DNA of 64,000 bases from Parvularcula dongshanensis (GCF_014199615.1 NZ_JACHOB010000001.1:124001-188000), one strand, 5' to 3'. Shown: positions 9,711 to 18,777, counted from the stretch's first letter. The notes: a model not told the origin generated them from the sequence alone. A program made the numbers and translations.

Positions 9711-9733
9711 GAATGCGCCATCGAATGCGCATT
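9711..9733. promoter_or_regulatory. Candidate operator upstream of the GH operon
   Basis: GAATGCGC occurs twice, at 9711-9718 and 9723-9730, 12 bases apart. The second copy is part of the 10-base palindrome AATGCGCATT (9724-9733). It lies about 90-110 bases before the GH35 start and about 150 before the asparagine-synthetase-like gene, in the only sizeable spacer of the region (9621-9880). No regulator gene adjoins it, so this is a repeat with a plausible role only. Confidence 0.3.
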
Positions 9734-9880
9734 TTGCTCGCTCAGCGGGTATCGTCTCAACGCGCTCACCCGTTCTTCATGAAACTGCGCGACGCTGCAG
9801 CGATGGGTCCATCTGCTCTCCCTCCAGCTTCGACGCGACCTGCCGCGACCGTTCCGAACCGGCCGGGAGCGGTCTGAGTC

Positions 9881-11725
9881 ATGGGAGGGATCGCGGGTAT
9901 CTTCGACCTACGGGGGGAGCGCGAGCTGGATCCCGGTCTTCTGAAGCGGATGACGGACGCCCTCGCGCACCGCGGACCTGCGGGTCAGGGGCGGCACCTC
10001 GCCCCGGGACTGGCACTCGGTCACCGAAGGCTCGCCGTGACCGCGCCCGGCCCCGGGGGAGAGCAGCCCTTCACTTCGGGCGGCGGTCGAACCACGATCG
10101 CTTTCGACGGACAGATCTACAACCACGCCGAGCTTCGCGCCGAGCTCGCCCGGGCGGGACGGACTCTACGGACGCGGTGTGACACCGAGGTTCTGGCCGA
10201 ACTCGTGGACCTTCGCGGGCCGGACGCGCTTCCGGCCCTGATCGGCATGTTCGCCTTCGCGGCCTACAATCCCCGCGAAGACAGCCTTCTCCTCGTTCGC
10301 GACCGGTTCGGCGAAAAGCCGCTCTACTACGCCGAGACGCGGGACGGCTTACTCCTCTTCGCCTCCGAGCTCGGCGCGCTCCTCGCCACTGGGCTGATCG
10401 CGGCGCTGATCGACGGCGAGGCCGTCGCCGACTACCTGGCGTACGGATACGTACCCGACCCCGGAACGATCTACAGCACCGTGAGGAGGCTGCCTGCCGG
10501 ACACGCGCTCACGGCACGCCGCGGCCAACCGCTGGCGGCGCCCCGCCGCTGGTTCAAGCTCGACCAGCGCGAAGCCGCGATCGACCCGGACCACGCCGCG
10601 CATACGCTTCTCGAACGCCTCGATCGGGCAGTCGCACGGCAGCGCGTTGCCGACGTGCCGGTCGGGGTCCTCCTGTCAGGCGATGCGACCGGTGCAGCGA
10701 TTGCGTCCTCGATGGCGCTGAACGGCGCCCGCGCGACGGTCTGTGCCTTGGGCACCGGCGCGACGGGCGGCGAACGCGAAGCGGCGGCGCAGGCGGCGGC
10801 GCTCTACGGAGCGGACTATCATACCGACAACAGCGAGCTCGATGTGGAGTCGGTCCTCCCGGAGGTCGCTCGGCTATTCGGCGAACCCTTCGCGGACAGC
10901 TCGGCCGTGCCCGCATACCTCGCTTGCCGCCTCGCGCGCCGCCACGTCGCCGTCGTCTTGTCGGGCAGCGGGGCCGATGTGATGTTCGCAGGCTACGACC
11001 GTTACGGCCAGGCCCAGGCGGAGGGGCGGTTGCGCGGCGGCATGCCGAGCGCCCTGGCCCGGCCTTTCTTCGGCGGTCTGGGTTCCATTCTGGGGCCGTT
11101 GACGCCTGGCGCCGTCCTCCGGGGTGCGGCCGAGCCGGCCGCCGCGGCCTACGCCCGAAGCGTGTTCCTCGTTCCGCCCCGCCGCGCGCGCGCCCTGCTC
11201 GCCCCCGGGCTTCGCGAGGTCGACCCCTCGCGGCACATCGCACGGGTCTTCGAAGAGGCCGGCACCGACGAGCCTCTGCTCCGAGCGCAGGCTGCCGACA
11301 TCGCTACATGGTTGCCGGGGCGCACGCTCATGAAGGCGGACCGCCTGTCGGCGGCGCATGGCCTCGAACGCCGCTCCCCCTTCCTCGATCCGGAACTCGC
11401 CACCTTCGCCGCGAGCCTGCCCCGTACGCTCCGATGGCAGGAGAGCGGAAAGGTCCTTCTCCGGACGGCACTCGCCGATCGGATGACAGAAGCCCAGCTC
11501 GATGCGCCGCGTCCACGCGCCGTCACGTCCGCCCTGGCGCGGTTCGGGGCCGGGGGCGGACACCTCGCCGACGCGCTCCTCGCGAGGACGTCGTGGCGCG
11601 ACAGTGGCTTCTTCGATGAGGCTGCAGTCGCGCGCTGCGCCAAGGCACACAAGCGCGGTCGCGCCGACTACGGCCAGGCCCTATGGTCCATGGTGATGTT
11701 CGACGCCTTCTTAGAGGCCGCCTGA
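9881..11725 (+). CDS. Asparagine synthetase B-like protein with both active-site signatures degenerate
   Basis: 614 residues with the two-domain layout of glutamine-hydrolysing asparagine synthetases. The normal start MCGIAGIF, whose Cys2 is the glutaminase nucleophile, reads MGGIAGIF here. The PP-loop that binds ATP, normally SGGxDSS, reads VLLSGDATGAAIAS, and the downstream LSGDGGDELFAGY reads LSGSGADVMFAGY. Other family landmarks remain: RDRFGEKPLYY, GEPFADSSAVPAYL, LMKADRLSAAHGLERRSPFLD. The frame is intact throughout. It may therefore be a folded protein without asparagine-forming activity, or a transferase with changed chemistry. Ribosome site GGGAG lies at 9864-9868. It stands alone between divergent GH genes and a convergent fliO-like gene, overlapping the latter by 15 bases. 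Confidence 0.85.
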   Translation: MGGIAGIFDLRGERELDPGLLKRMTDALAHRGPAGQGRHLAPGLALGHRRLAVTAPGPGGEQPFTSGGGRTTIAFDGQIYNHAELRAELARAGRTLRTRCDTEVLAELVDLRGPDALPALIGMFAFAAYNPREDSLLLVRDRFGEKPLYYAETRDGLLLFASELGALLATGLIAALIDGEAVADYLAYGYVPDPGTIYSTVRRLPAGHALTARRGQPLAAPRRWFKLDQREAAIDPDHAAHTLLERLDRAVARQRVADVPVGVLLSGDATGAAIASSMALNGARATVCALGTGATGGEREAAAQAAALYGADYHTDNSELDVESVLPEVARLFGEPFADSSAVPAYLACRLARRHVAVVLSGSGADVMFAGYDRYGQAQAEGRLRGGMPSALARPFFGGLGSILGPLTPGAVLRGAAEPAAAAYARSVFLVPPRRARALLAPGLREVDPSRHIARVFEEAGTDEPLLRAQAADIATWLPGRTLMKADRLSAAHGLERRSPFLDPELATFAASLPRTLRWQESGKVLLRTALADRMTEAQLDAPRPRAVTSALARFGAGGGHLADALLARTSWRDSGFFDEAAVARCAKAHKRGRADYGQALWSMVMFDAFLEAA

Positions 11726-12094
11726 TCCGGAGGAGCTCGCCGTCTCCTCCCGCTCCGCCTTCTGTGCGCGGCGCATGGCGAGCTTGAACTGATCGGCAAG
11801 CCATGGCGTCGCCGGAGCCGCGACTTCGAGTTCCGGCGCCTCTTCCATCCGCGCGAGGAGGCTGACGCCGCCGGCGCTCACGCCGAGCATGAAGACCTCA
11901 CCGCGATAGGTAACGAGCGTCACCCGTTCGCGCTGTCCGACGGCGACGGAGCGGAGCACGCGTATCGGCGTCCCCCCGGCGGCGGGGCTGCCCGGCACCT
12001 TCGCCACCAGGCGAAGGAACAGGAATGCGAGCCCTGCGATCAGCGCGACGGCGCCGAGGACGGAGGCGAGCGCTATCAAGTCTCCAGCGCCCAT
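11711..12094 (-). CDS. fliO: FliO-like flagellar export protein
   Basis: 127 residues starting MGAGDLIALASV. One transmembrane helix (about residues 5-27) is followed by a FliO-type domain: an RVLRSVAVGQRERVTLVTY strand pattern, then GEVFMLGVSAGGVSLLARM. FliO is a small membrane factor that helps assemble the FliP pore of the flagellar export gate. The longer frame reaching 12151 adds 19 residues without a ribosome site and was not used. No other flagellar gene is in the window, so the assignment rests on the domain pattern alone. The C-terminal tail is charged, then Ser/Gly-rich. Confidence 0.6.
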   Translation of the reverse strand: MGAGDLIALASVLGAVALIAGLAFLFLRLVAKVPGSPAAGGTPIRVLRSVAVGQRERVTLVTYRGEVFMLGVSAGGVSLLARMEEAPELEVAAPATPWLADQFKLAMRRAQKAEREETASSSGSGGL

Positions 12095-12231
12095 CACCGC
12101 CGCTCCGTTCGCATCATCAAGCTCCGCAACCCCGCGACCGGAGGCTGGCAAGCCTGTGACCGGTCGTCAACGTGACGCCGCGCCGACGCGGTCTAACTAC
12201 TCGCGAGAACGAATAGGCGCAGGAGCTGTCA

Positions 12232-12375
12232 ATGAAGAGAGAAGTCAACCCGACCGACGCCCGAGAGGGAGAGAACCGCCGCTGGCAGTGGCGCACCTTC
12301 ATCATCTCGACCATCCTCACGGCGATCGTGTTGTTCCTCGTCTACTTCTTCGTCATCGCGAACCAACCCGGGTGA
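12232..12375 (+). CDS. Small single-pass membrane protein (47 residues)
   Basis: A 47-codon frame starting ATG 12232, six bases after AGGAG (12221-12225). The first 22 residues are polar and charged (MKREVNPTDAREGENRRWQW), followed by one strongly hydrophobic helix (TFIISTILTAIVLFLVYFFVI) and a short ANQPG tail. Good ribosome site, a tryptophan/arginine-rich interface and one clean helix argue that it is real. Function unknown. It lies between the fliO-like gene (divergent) and the first LOV kinase (same strand, 58 bases downstream), and may share a transcript with the latter. Confidence 0.6.
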   Translation: MKREVNPTDAREGENRRWQWRTFIISTILTAIVLFLVYFFVIANQPG

Positions 12376-12433
12376 GTTGAAGGGCGGGACGGTCGCTCGA
12401 TTTCGTGCTAACGGCATGTAGACCCGTGCGGAA

Positions 12434-13516
12434 TTGCCCTTGACCGACGATTACGATCAGGCCGAACGCCCCGGATCCGCGCGCTACGTACCACGCGGGA
12501 GTGCGGACGGTTTTGCCGGTGCGTCCGGCATCATGTTCGAGCAGGCGATGGTCCAGACGCGCATGGCTGTCTGCCTATCGGACCCGCGGCGGGCAGACAT
12601 GCCGATCGTCTTCGCCAACCGGGCGTTCTGTGATCTGACTGGCTATGCGCTCGAAGAGGTTCTCGGCCGGAACTGCCGATTCCTTCAGGGCGCCGATACG
12701 AACCCGGATCGTGTCGCCGAGATCAAGGACGCGCTCGCGCGCCGCGACGTCATCGTCACGGAGTTGGTGAACTACCGTAAGGACGGAACGCCCTTCTGGA
12801 ACGCGCTCCACCTCGGTCCGATCTACGATGACGACGGGGAGCTGATGTACTTCTTCGGATCCCAGTGGGACGTGACCGACGTTCACGCCGCGAGGGCGGA
12901 CGAGCTGCACGCCAAGATGATGGCGCGCGAGCTTTCCCACCGGATGAAGAACATGTTCTCGGTCATCAACGCGATCGTTCACATGACCGGACGCAGCGCG
13001 AGCAGCGCAACCGAGGCATCGGAAAAGATCTCGGGCCGCCTCATGGCACTCGGCCGCGCCCATGAAGCGACGCTCGACAGCGCGTCCGGCGCCGAGCTCG
13101 TGAACCTTGGTCCCATGCTCGCAACCGTGCTGACGCCGTATGCGGACGCCGAACGGATCGCCTTCGCGGGGCCCGAGGTCCGGCTGACGTCGAACGCGGT
13201 CTCGATGCTGGCCCTGACGCTGCACGAACTGTCGATCAACGCCACCAAGTACGGTGCGCTACGTGAGGACGCAGGCGAGACGGGCCGGGTCCTCCTGTCC
13301 TGGCGGATCGAACCGGACCCAGCCGAACAGGGAGGGGAGCTGCTGATTCTCTCCTGGCGAGAGCGGGGAGGCCCGTTGGTAACTGAAGCGCCGACGCGGA
13401 CAGGGCTCGGTGGCAACATCGTCACGAGCCTGCTTCACGCTGCGGACGGGCAGATCGAGTACGAATGGAAGCGCGCCGGGCTCGAAGCCACGATCAGACT
13501 CCCGCTCGCGTCCTGA
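12434..13516 (+). CDS. LOV-domain HWE histidine kinase (LovK-like), copy 1
   Basis: About 360 residues. N-terminal LOV photosensor: GRNCRFLQG near residues 77-85 holds the cysteine that forms the flavin adduct, and NYRKDGTPFWNAL and FFGSQWDVTD are the flavin-contact strands. Then an HWE/HisKA_2 kinase: phospho-acceptor box ELSHRMKNMFSV near residue 166, ATP-binding HELSINATKYGAL near 262, and SWRERGGP supplying W-x-E. No transmembrane segment, so cytosolic. A stop codon lies just upstream and no ATG precedes the LOV core, so the start is a TTG, either 12434 or 12440. The receiver gene follows 20 bases later. Caulobacter LovK/LovR has the same architecture and controls attachment and stress responses. 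Confidence 0.9.
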   Translation: MPLTDDYDQAERPGSARYVPRGSADGFAGASGIMFEQAMVQTRMAVCLSDPRRADMPIVFANRAFCDLTGYALEEVLGRNCRFLQGADTNPDRVAEIKDALARRDVIVTELVNYRKDGTPFWNALHLGPIYDDDGELMYFFGSQWDVTDVHAARADELHAKMMARELSHRMKNMFSVINAIVHMTGRSASSATEASEKISGRLMALGRAHEATLDSASGAELVNLGPMLATVLTPYADAERIAFAGPEVRLTSNAVSMLALTLHELSINATKYGALREDAGETGRVLLSWRIEPDPAEQGGELLILSWRERGGPLVTEAPTRTGLGGNIVTSLLHAADGQIEYEWKRAGLEATIRLPLAS

Positions 13517-13536
13517 TATGGAAAGGGAAGGCGCAG

Positions 13537-13968
13537 ATGATGATCGCGGCTTCAAGACTTTTGGCGCCGGGCCACGTCGCTTCGGAGCGGACGGCCGATC
13601 ATAAGGATCTGTTGTCCGGGCTTCGCATCCTCGTCGTCGAGGACGAGGTGCTCATAGCGGTGGAGCTGAAGGCGGCCTTCGTCGAAGCGGGCGCGGAGGT
13701 CTGCTACGCGCGCACGCTCGCTCGCGGCCTCGCGGCGCTGGACGGGCAAGCTTTCGATGCCGCAATCCTCGACGTCACGCTCAGCGCGACGTCGACCTGC
13801 CTGCCGATCGCGAGGGCGCTAACCCAGTTGGGCGTGCCCATCCTCGTGCATAGCGGCGACCTCGACCGGAAGGGCGAACTCGTCAGCGAGATCGGTGCGG
13901 CCGTCCTCGCCAAGCCTGCCACCGCGGCACAGGTCCTGCGCCGTCTCTTGACCGTGCTTGACGCTTAA
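13537..13968 (+). CDS. Single-domain response regulator (LovR-like), copy 1
   Basis: 143 residues, almost all receiver domain with no output domain. Acidic pocket VVEDE, phospho-acceptor in AILDVTL near residue 79, the Ser switch in VHSGD and the conserved lysine in LAKPA are all present. The motif [12 protein letters not shown] is shared with the second receiver at 47767. In the Caulobacter LovK/LovR pair the receiver drains phosphate from the pathway; the same is inferred here. Start ATG 13537 follows GGGAAGG; an ATG follows directly at 13540. The end overlaps accA by 4 bases in the convergent direction. Confidence 0.88.
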   Translation: MMIAASRLLAPGHVASERTADHKDLLSGLRILVVEDEVLIAVELKAAFVEAGAEVCYARTLARGLAALDGQAFDAAILDVTLSATSTCLPIARALTQLGVPILVHSGDLDRKGELVSEIGAAVLAKPATAAQVLRRLLTVLDA

Positions 13969-14939
13969 GCGAGACCGCTGCGGCCGATCGCGAGGAACTT
14001 CTCGCGCCGTTCGGTCATGACGGCCTCGGGCGAGAGCGCAGCGAGCGAATCGAGTTGCTCGCATATCGCGTCGCCAAGGTGCTGGATCGTTGCGACCGGG
14101 TCGCGGTGTGCGCCGCCGACGGGCTCCTCGATCACGCTGTCGATCACGCCGAGCTCGAGGAGATCCTGCGCGGAGATCCGCATGGCCTCGGCCGCATCGG
14201 GTGCCTTGTTCTCTCCCTTGCCCTGGGCGTCCTTCCACAGGATCGAGGCACAACCCTCGGGGCTGATGACCGAGTAGACAGCATGCTCTAGCATGAGGAC
14301 GCGGTTCGCCGCGGCGAGCGCCACGGCCCCGCCCGAGCCGCCCTCGCCGACGATGACGGAGACGATCGGCACGCGCGCCTCCAGGAAACGAGCCGTCGAC
14401 CGGGCGATGGCCTCGGCTTGACCGCGCTCCTCGGCACCGAGGCCGGGATAGGCGCCGGGCGTATCGACCAGGGTAACGATCGGCAGGCCGAAGCGCTCGG
14501 CCATGTCCACGAGCCGGATCGCCTTACGGTAGCCCTCGGGGCGCGCCATGCCGAAGTTGTGGTGCAGGCGGGTCTGCGTATCGTTGCCCTTCTCGTGCCC
14601 GATCAGCATGACCGGCCTTCCGCGAAGACGGGCGGGCCCACCCAGGATCGCCGCGTCCTCGCCGAACGTCCGGTCGCCGGCGAGCGGCGTGAACTCGCTC
14701 GCGAGGCTCGCCGCGTAGTCCGAGAAGTGCGGGCGCGCCTGATGCCGCGCTACCTGCGTCTTCTTCCAGCGGTCGAGGCTCTGATAGGTCGAGACGAGGA
14801 GCTTGTCGGCCTTCTCCTCGAGCTTCGCGATCTCATCGGAGACGTCGACCTGGCCATCGCCGCCTTCGATCGCGCGCAGCTCGTCGATACGGCCCTGAAG
14901 CTCGGCGATCGGCTTCTCGAAGTCGAGGTAAGTGCTCAT
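13965..14939 (-). CDS. accA: Acetyl-CoA carboxylase carboxyltransferase alpha subunit
   Basis: 324 residues, the usual AccA length. It starts [22 protein letters not shown] with the coiled N-terminal segment of the family, then the carboxyltransferase core with [52 protein letters not shown] and [10 protein letters not shown]. With AccD it transfers the carboxyl group from biotin to acetyl-CoA in the first committed step of fatty acid synthesis. The frame is open further upstream to 15179, but that part overlaps the CDF gene and has no family similarity. Confidence 0.96.
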   Translation of the reverse strand: MSTYLDFEKPIAELQGRIDELRAIEGGDGQVDVSDEIAKLEEKADKLLVSTYQSLDRWKKTQVARHQARPHFSDYAASLASEFTPLAGDRTFGEDAAILGGPARLRGRPVMLIGHEKGNDTQTRLHHNFGMARPEGYRKAIRLVDMAERFGLPIVTLVDTPGAYPGLGAEERGQAEAIARSTARFLEARVPIVSVIVGEGGSGGAVALAAANRVLMLEHAVYSVISPEGCASILWKDAQGKGENKAPDAAEAMRISAQDLLELGVIDSVIEEPVGGAHRDPVATIQHLGDAICEQLDSLAALSPEAVMTERREKFLAIGRSGLA

Positions 14940-14980
14940 CGGCTCGGGATAGCCGAGGCCGCGACCCGGGGCAAATGGAC

Positions 14981-15928
14981 TCAGGCGGTCTGCGCCTCGG
15001 CGTCCATGCAGAACGGCACCACCTCTCCGCGCCCGGCATCCATCTGGATCGTGGAGTGCGTGATGCCGTAGCGCTCGGACAGCACCTTCTTGAGCGTCAT
15101 CAAGGTCGCGTTCGCGCAGGCGGGGTCGCGGACCGTCACATGCATGGACAGCTCCCGCTCTGCGGGCGTCAGCATCCAAAGCCGGAAGTCATGGATGTCG
15201 GTGGCGTCCGGTGCCGCGTCGAGCAGGACGGCTCGCATCTCGGTCGTGTCCACGGTCTCGGGCGCGCCCTGCAGGAGGACGTGCGCCGTCTCGCGCGTCA
15301 GCTGCCAGGCGGACCGGGCGATGAGAGCGGAGACGAGCAAGGTGACGAGCGGGTCCGCGTAGAGCCAGCCCGTGGTCGCGATGACGACTGCCGAGACGAT
15401 GGCCGCGACCGACCCCAAGATGTCGCCGATCACATGCAGGATCGCCCCGCGCATGTTGACGTCGTGACGGTCGCCGCCGTGCAGGACGAAGAAGGCGATG
15501 ATGTTCGCGAGAAGGCCGAGCACCGCGACGACGAGCATCAAGGTGCTGCCGATCTCGGGCGGCTCGGCGAGGCGCTTCACCGATTCCCACAGCAGGAAGC
15601 CAATGAGGACGAAGAGGCCGAGGCCGTTGACGAAGGCTGCAAGGACCTGCGCCCGCTTGAGGCCGAAGGGGAAGCTCGGCGTCACCGGTTTCTGCGCCAG
15701 CCACTTGGCGCCGAGCGCGAGGGCGAGCGCGATGGCGTCCGTCGCCATGTGCCCTGCGTCCGCGATCAGGGCGAGCGAGCCCGACAACAGGCCGCCGACG
15801 ACCTCCACGACCATGAAGCCGGCGATGACGAGGAGCGCGACGCGGAGGCGGGAGGCGTCGGTCAGGCCGTGGTCGTGGCCATCCGCGTGGTCATGCCCGT
15901 CATGGCTATGCGCATGTCCGCCGCTCAA
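14981..15928 (-). CDS. Cation diffusion facilitator (zinc/cobalt exporter, CzcD type)
   Basis: About 315 residues with six transmembrane helices, a histidine-rich N-terminus ([18 protein letters not shown]) and the two metal-site motifs HMATD in helix 2 and HVIGD in helix 5. A cytoplasmic C-terminal domain ends the protein. CDF proteins exchange protons for Zn, Co or Cd and expel the metal from the cytosol. No ATG precedes the first helix. The best start is TTG 15928, which overlaps the stop of the preceding lipoprotein gene (TTGA), suggesting coupled translation. A longer frame reaching 16042 would run into the lipoprotein gene. It appears to be the last gene of the gsp-containing transcript. 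Confidence 0.88.
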   Translation of the reverse strand: MSGGHAHSHDGHDHADGHDHGLTDASRLRVALLVIAGFMVVEVVGGLLSGSLALIADAGHMATDAIALALALGAKWLAQKPVTPSFPFGLKRAQVLAAFVNGLGLFVLIGFLLWESVKRLAEPPEIGSTLMLVVAVLGLLANIIAFFVLHGGDRHDVNMRGAILHVIGDILGSVAAIVSAVVIATTGWLYADPLVTLLVSALIARSAWQLTRETAHVLLQGAPETVDTTEMRAVLLDAAPDATDIHDFRLWMLTPAERELSMHVTVRDPACANATLMTLKKVLSERYGITHSTIQMDAGRGEVVPFCMDAEAQTA

Positions 15929-16413
15929 GGCTTGCAACCCGCGATGCCGGCCGTGGGGACGACCCGCGACCAACCATCCGCCCCCGCCACCGTGACGGCC
16001 GCACTGCTGACATAGGCGCCGGCGGGAAAGGCCTCCCCCCAACGGCTCTCCACGCTCACCTGGACAGGGCCCGCTGTAGAGAGGACGCCGTCGAAGCGTT
16101 GGATGGCGGGAATGCCGAGGCGGGTCTCGCCGCCCCTGCCGACGAGGTTCAGCGCGACGCGCTCGCCTTCAATCACCATGCTCGCGCTTCCATCGTCGAT
16201 CGAGCGGAAGATCGGCACGGCGCTCGCGCCTGCGCGGGTCCACAGGATCAGGCCGCAGCGGCCCGGCGGGATGTCGACGTCCTCGAGCGGCCCGGGGTCG
16301 GGCGCTTCGGACTGTGCGAGAAGCGGGCCCTGCCGGGCCGAGCGCCCAGGGGTGGTCTGCGTGCCCGTCGCGCAGGCAGCCAAGATCAGGAGAAGGGGAA
16401 GGATACGGCGCAT
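15925..16413 (-). CDS. Lipoprotein attached to the gsp operon, function unknown
   Basis: 162 residues. N-terminal lipoprotein signal MRRILPLLLILAAC with cysteine at position 14. After a Pro/Gly-rich linker the protein looks beta-rich (GRCGLILWTRAG, ASMVIEGERVALNLVGRGG, VQVSVESRW) and ends in GIAGCKP, giving two further cysteines that could pair. It starts 5 bases after the gspN stop. Position and lipid anchor make a secretin pilotin-like role possible, but I recognise no pilotin family. The linker PLEDVDIP resembles PLEDVNIK and PLEDLNIK of the lipoproteins at 35357 and 35909; this may be coincidence. Confidence 0.8.
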   Translation of the reverse strand: MRRILPLLLILAACATGTQTTPGRSARQGPLLAQSEAPDPGPLEDVDIPPGRCGLILWTRAGASAVPIFRSIDDGSASMVIEGERVALNLVGRGGETRLGIPAIQRFDGVLSTAGPVQVSVESRWGEAFPAGAYVSSAAVTVAGADGWSRVVPTAGIAGCKP

Positions 16414-16418
16414 GGACG

Positions 16419-17138
16419 TCAGAAGCTGCCTCTCGTGACGAGGGTATAGCCGCCCTGCCCTCTCGTGAAGCCGTAAGCGGTTAGGGCGTGCCCGACGGCG
16501 GGGTCGGTGGGACGTAGGGTCAGTTCGGTGACGTAGCGGCCGGGCGAAAGTCGCAGATAGGCCGAACCCTCGCCGTCGGCCCCGCTGCCCGATAGAGGCA
16601 AGGTGAGAACGCCGTCCCGGCACTGCCCCGTCCCATCAAGGTCGAAGCCCGTCCCGCCATAGGCACGCGCAGCCGCGCGCAGAAGGTCGGTGCTGACGGT
16701 CAACTCGCCGGACCGGCAACCGCCGTCCGAAAGGACGAGCTCCTCGCTGCGCAGGGCCGCCGTGCCGGTCAAGGGCTGGCCGAAGGCGTCTCGGAACGCG
16801 AGCGCCGAGAGCTCGACCGACGCGTCGAGCTTCGTCACCACGGTGGTGTCGCCTTCCCGGCTGAGGCGGGCTCCGCCCGTCCCCAGGGGTCCCCCCGCAG
16901 TGACATCGCCGCGGACCGCGCCGCTCAAGAGCGGAAGAGCGTGAAGCCGGATACCGAGCGTTCCGAGGGTCAGCCCCTGGACACGCGCGTTTTCGATCCG
17001 CCCGTTCCAGACCGTCCCGTCGGGGTCGCCTTCGACCGGCGCGTTCGCAACGGCGAGGGCCAAGGAGAGCGGAAGAAGGGCGATCCCGACGATCAGGGCC
17101 GCCAGAACCGCACAGAGGAGGATCAGAAGCCACCTCAA
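16419..17138 (-). CDS. gspN: Type II secretion system protein N
   Basis: 239 residues. One N-terminal membrane anchor (LLILLCAVLAALIVGIALLPLSLAL) precedes a periplasmic beta-rich domain. The early pattern GTVWNGRIENARVQGLTLGTL (WxG plus repeated short strands) is the GspN/AsmA-like signature. The ATG overlaps the gspM stop (ATGA). GspN is an accessory subunit of some type II systems; its exact role is not settled. Position at the end of gspC-M supports the name. Confidence 0.85.
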   Translation of the reverse strand: MRWLLILLCAVLAALIVGIALLPLSLALAVANAPVEGDPDGTVWNGRIENARVQGLTLGTLGIRLHALPLLSGAVRGDVTAGGPLGTGGARLSREGDTTVVTKLDASVELSALAFRDAFGQPLTGTAALRSEELVLSDGGCRSGELTVSTDLLRAAARAYGGTGFDLDGTGQCRDGVLTLPLSGSGADGEGSAYLRLSPGRYVTELTLRPTDPAVGHALTAYGFTRGQGGYTLVTRGSF

Positions 17139-17617
17139 GAGGACCGCTCCAAGGTAAGCCTGGCGGTTACGAGCCCTTCGTCACCCGTGGCGCGAATCGA
17201 ACCCTCGCGTACGACGACGCCGTGCTGCTCCGACAGGGTCGTCAGCCAGGTAAGAAGGCTCGTCGCGCCCGTGTCCTGGACCGACAGGTCGACTGCGTCT
17301 TCGCCCGCTTCGAAGTCGTAGCGTGCGATGACGATGCCCGCCTGCCCCGACGTCTGCTCCAGGACGGCACGCAGAGGTTCGCCGCTGACCGGGCCGCGCG
17401 TCCCGCTTCGGCTCGCCTGCTCGACGAGCGCGCGGGTCTCTGCGGCGGCCGCAAACTCCGCTCTCCCGCTCGACTTGAGCCGCTGGATCGGCCCGAAGAT
17501 CAGCATGAAGAAGAGGAGGAGGCCGATCAGAACGGCGGCGATCTGAACCAGCCGCTGTTCTCGCGCGCTGAGCGAGGCGTAGCGGCTCTTGATCGGTTCG
17601 AGCGGTATGCTTCTCAC
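17135..17617 (-). CDS. gspM: Type II secretion system protein M
   Basis: 160 residues: a short cytoplasmic start ending in LSAREQRLVQ, one membrane helix (IAAVLIGLLLFFMLIFGPI), then a coiled segment and a ferredoxin-like periplasmic domain. GspM pairs with GspL in the inner-membrane platform that anchors the ATPase GspE. ATG overlaps the gspL stop. Length and topology are typical. Confidence 0.88.
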   Translation of the reverse strand: MRSIPLEPIKSRYASLSAREQRLVQIAAVLIGLLLFFMLIFGPIQRLKSSGRAEFAAAAETRALVEQASRSGTRGPVSGEPLRAVLEQTSGQAGIVIARYDFEAGEDAVDLSVQDTGATSLLTWLTTLSEQHGVVVREGSIRATGDEGLVTARLTLERSS

Positions 17618-18777
17618 GACGAGGCCTCCAAAGTCAGGCGGTCGACGTAGGCGCCATCCTCGCGCCGGGGGCTCGATCCTTCCTGCGCTCGGACGCCGCG
17701 GGCCCGCAACGCCTCGGTCAGGCGCTCCAGCTCACCGAAGTCGCTGTAGCGCAGATCCGCGACCAGTGCGCCACCTTGGGCGTAGGTGAGGCCCTGCAAC
17801 TCGACGCTTCCGGCCTCCTCGAGGGCCGCGGTCAAGGCTGCCGTCAAGGGTAGGAAAGTCGAGCCGCCCGGCGCCTGAGCGCGAGCGCGCGCCTGGCGCT
17901 CGAGGTCGAGAATCCTGGTCCCCGGATAAGCCTCTACGAAGCGCACTTCGGCTTGCTGGCGCAGATCGCTCGCCGCGCCAGCGTATCGTAGGCCGTAGAA
18001 AAGGTCGCCGACGAGCCACAGCGCGAGGCAGGCCGCGATGAGGGAGCCGGCCAGCTTCCAGGTGGAGACGCCGACCCGCTCCTTGCGCTTCTGATAGCGG
18101 CCGCGACGGAAGGACGGCGGGGTCTCCTGACCGAGTGCCGTCAGGTAGAAGGCGCCGAGCGCGCGCTCGTCGGCCAGAACCAGGCTCTCGGAGCCGATCT
18201 GCTCACCGGAAGGACCGATGCGCACGGAGAGAAGCGAGGCCTCGCCCGCGAGGCGCCGGACGAGCGGGCCTGCGAAGGCCTCCTGCCCGGTGAAGCCGCC
18301 GCCAGGCAGGCAGGCGGCGATCCGGCCGCGCTCGCGCAGGACGACGCCGTCATAGCTGTCCGCATGAAGCGCGGCGTGATCGACGACCACGAGGTCGGGG
18401 TCGAGGGGCGCGAGCGCCGCCATCCAAGTCTCGAGCCAATCCCTGGGGGCGGCGGAGACGAGGCGCTTTCCTTGCGGGTCCGGTTCGCTCCAGGCGAGGT
18501 CGAACCCCGCGGCAGGCTCGGCGAGTACGTCCTCGAAGGCGAGCCGGGCAGCCGCTTCGAGCTGGCGCTCTCCGCGCACCGGAAGGGCCAGCCGCCGCGT
18601 CGCGACCCGTTCGCCCGGCAGGACGACGCATAGGACGTCGTACGCCGGCAACGGATCGGGCAGCGCGGCGAGGTCTTGTGCCAAGCCCGCGCCGCCGAGC
18701 TCGCCGTCGCTGCCGACCGCCCAACGCAGCGGCGCTTCGGGCGTCCGGCCCATCAGAAGAACGAGACGCCTGGTCAC
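17614..18777 (-). CDS. gspL: Type II secretion system protein L
   Basis: 387 residues from GTG 18777, which overlaps the gspK stop in a GTGA quartet. A cytoplasmic actin-like domain (about residues 1-245) is followed by one membrane helix (LAGSLIAACLALWLVGDLFYGL) and a periplasmic ferredoxin-like domain. GspL couples the cytosolic ATPase GspE to the membrane platform. The open frame continues to 19167, but that part overlaps gspK and has no family similarity, so the shorter start was chosen. Confidence 0.88.
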   Translation of the reverse strand: MTRRLVLLMGRTPEAPLRWAVGSDGELGGAGLAQDLAALPDPLPAYDVLCVVLPGERVATRRLALPVRGERQLEAAARLAFEDVLAEPAAGFDLAWSEPDPQGKRLVSAAPRDWLETWMAALAPLDPDLVVVDHAALHADSYDGVVLRERGRIAACLPGGGFTGQEAFAGPLVRRLAGEASLLSVRIGPSGEQIGSESLVLADERALGAFYLTALGQETPPSFRRGRYQKRKERVGVSTWKLAGSLIAACLALWLVGDLFYGLRYAGAASDLRQQAEVRFVEAYPGTRILDLERQARARAQAPGGSTFLPLTAALTAALEEAGSVELQGLTYAQGGALVADLRYSDFGELERLTEALRARGVRAQEGSSPRREDGAYVDRLTLEASS

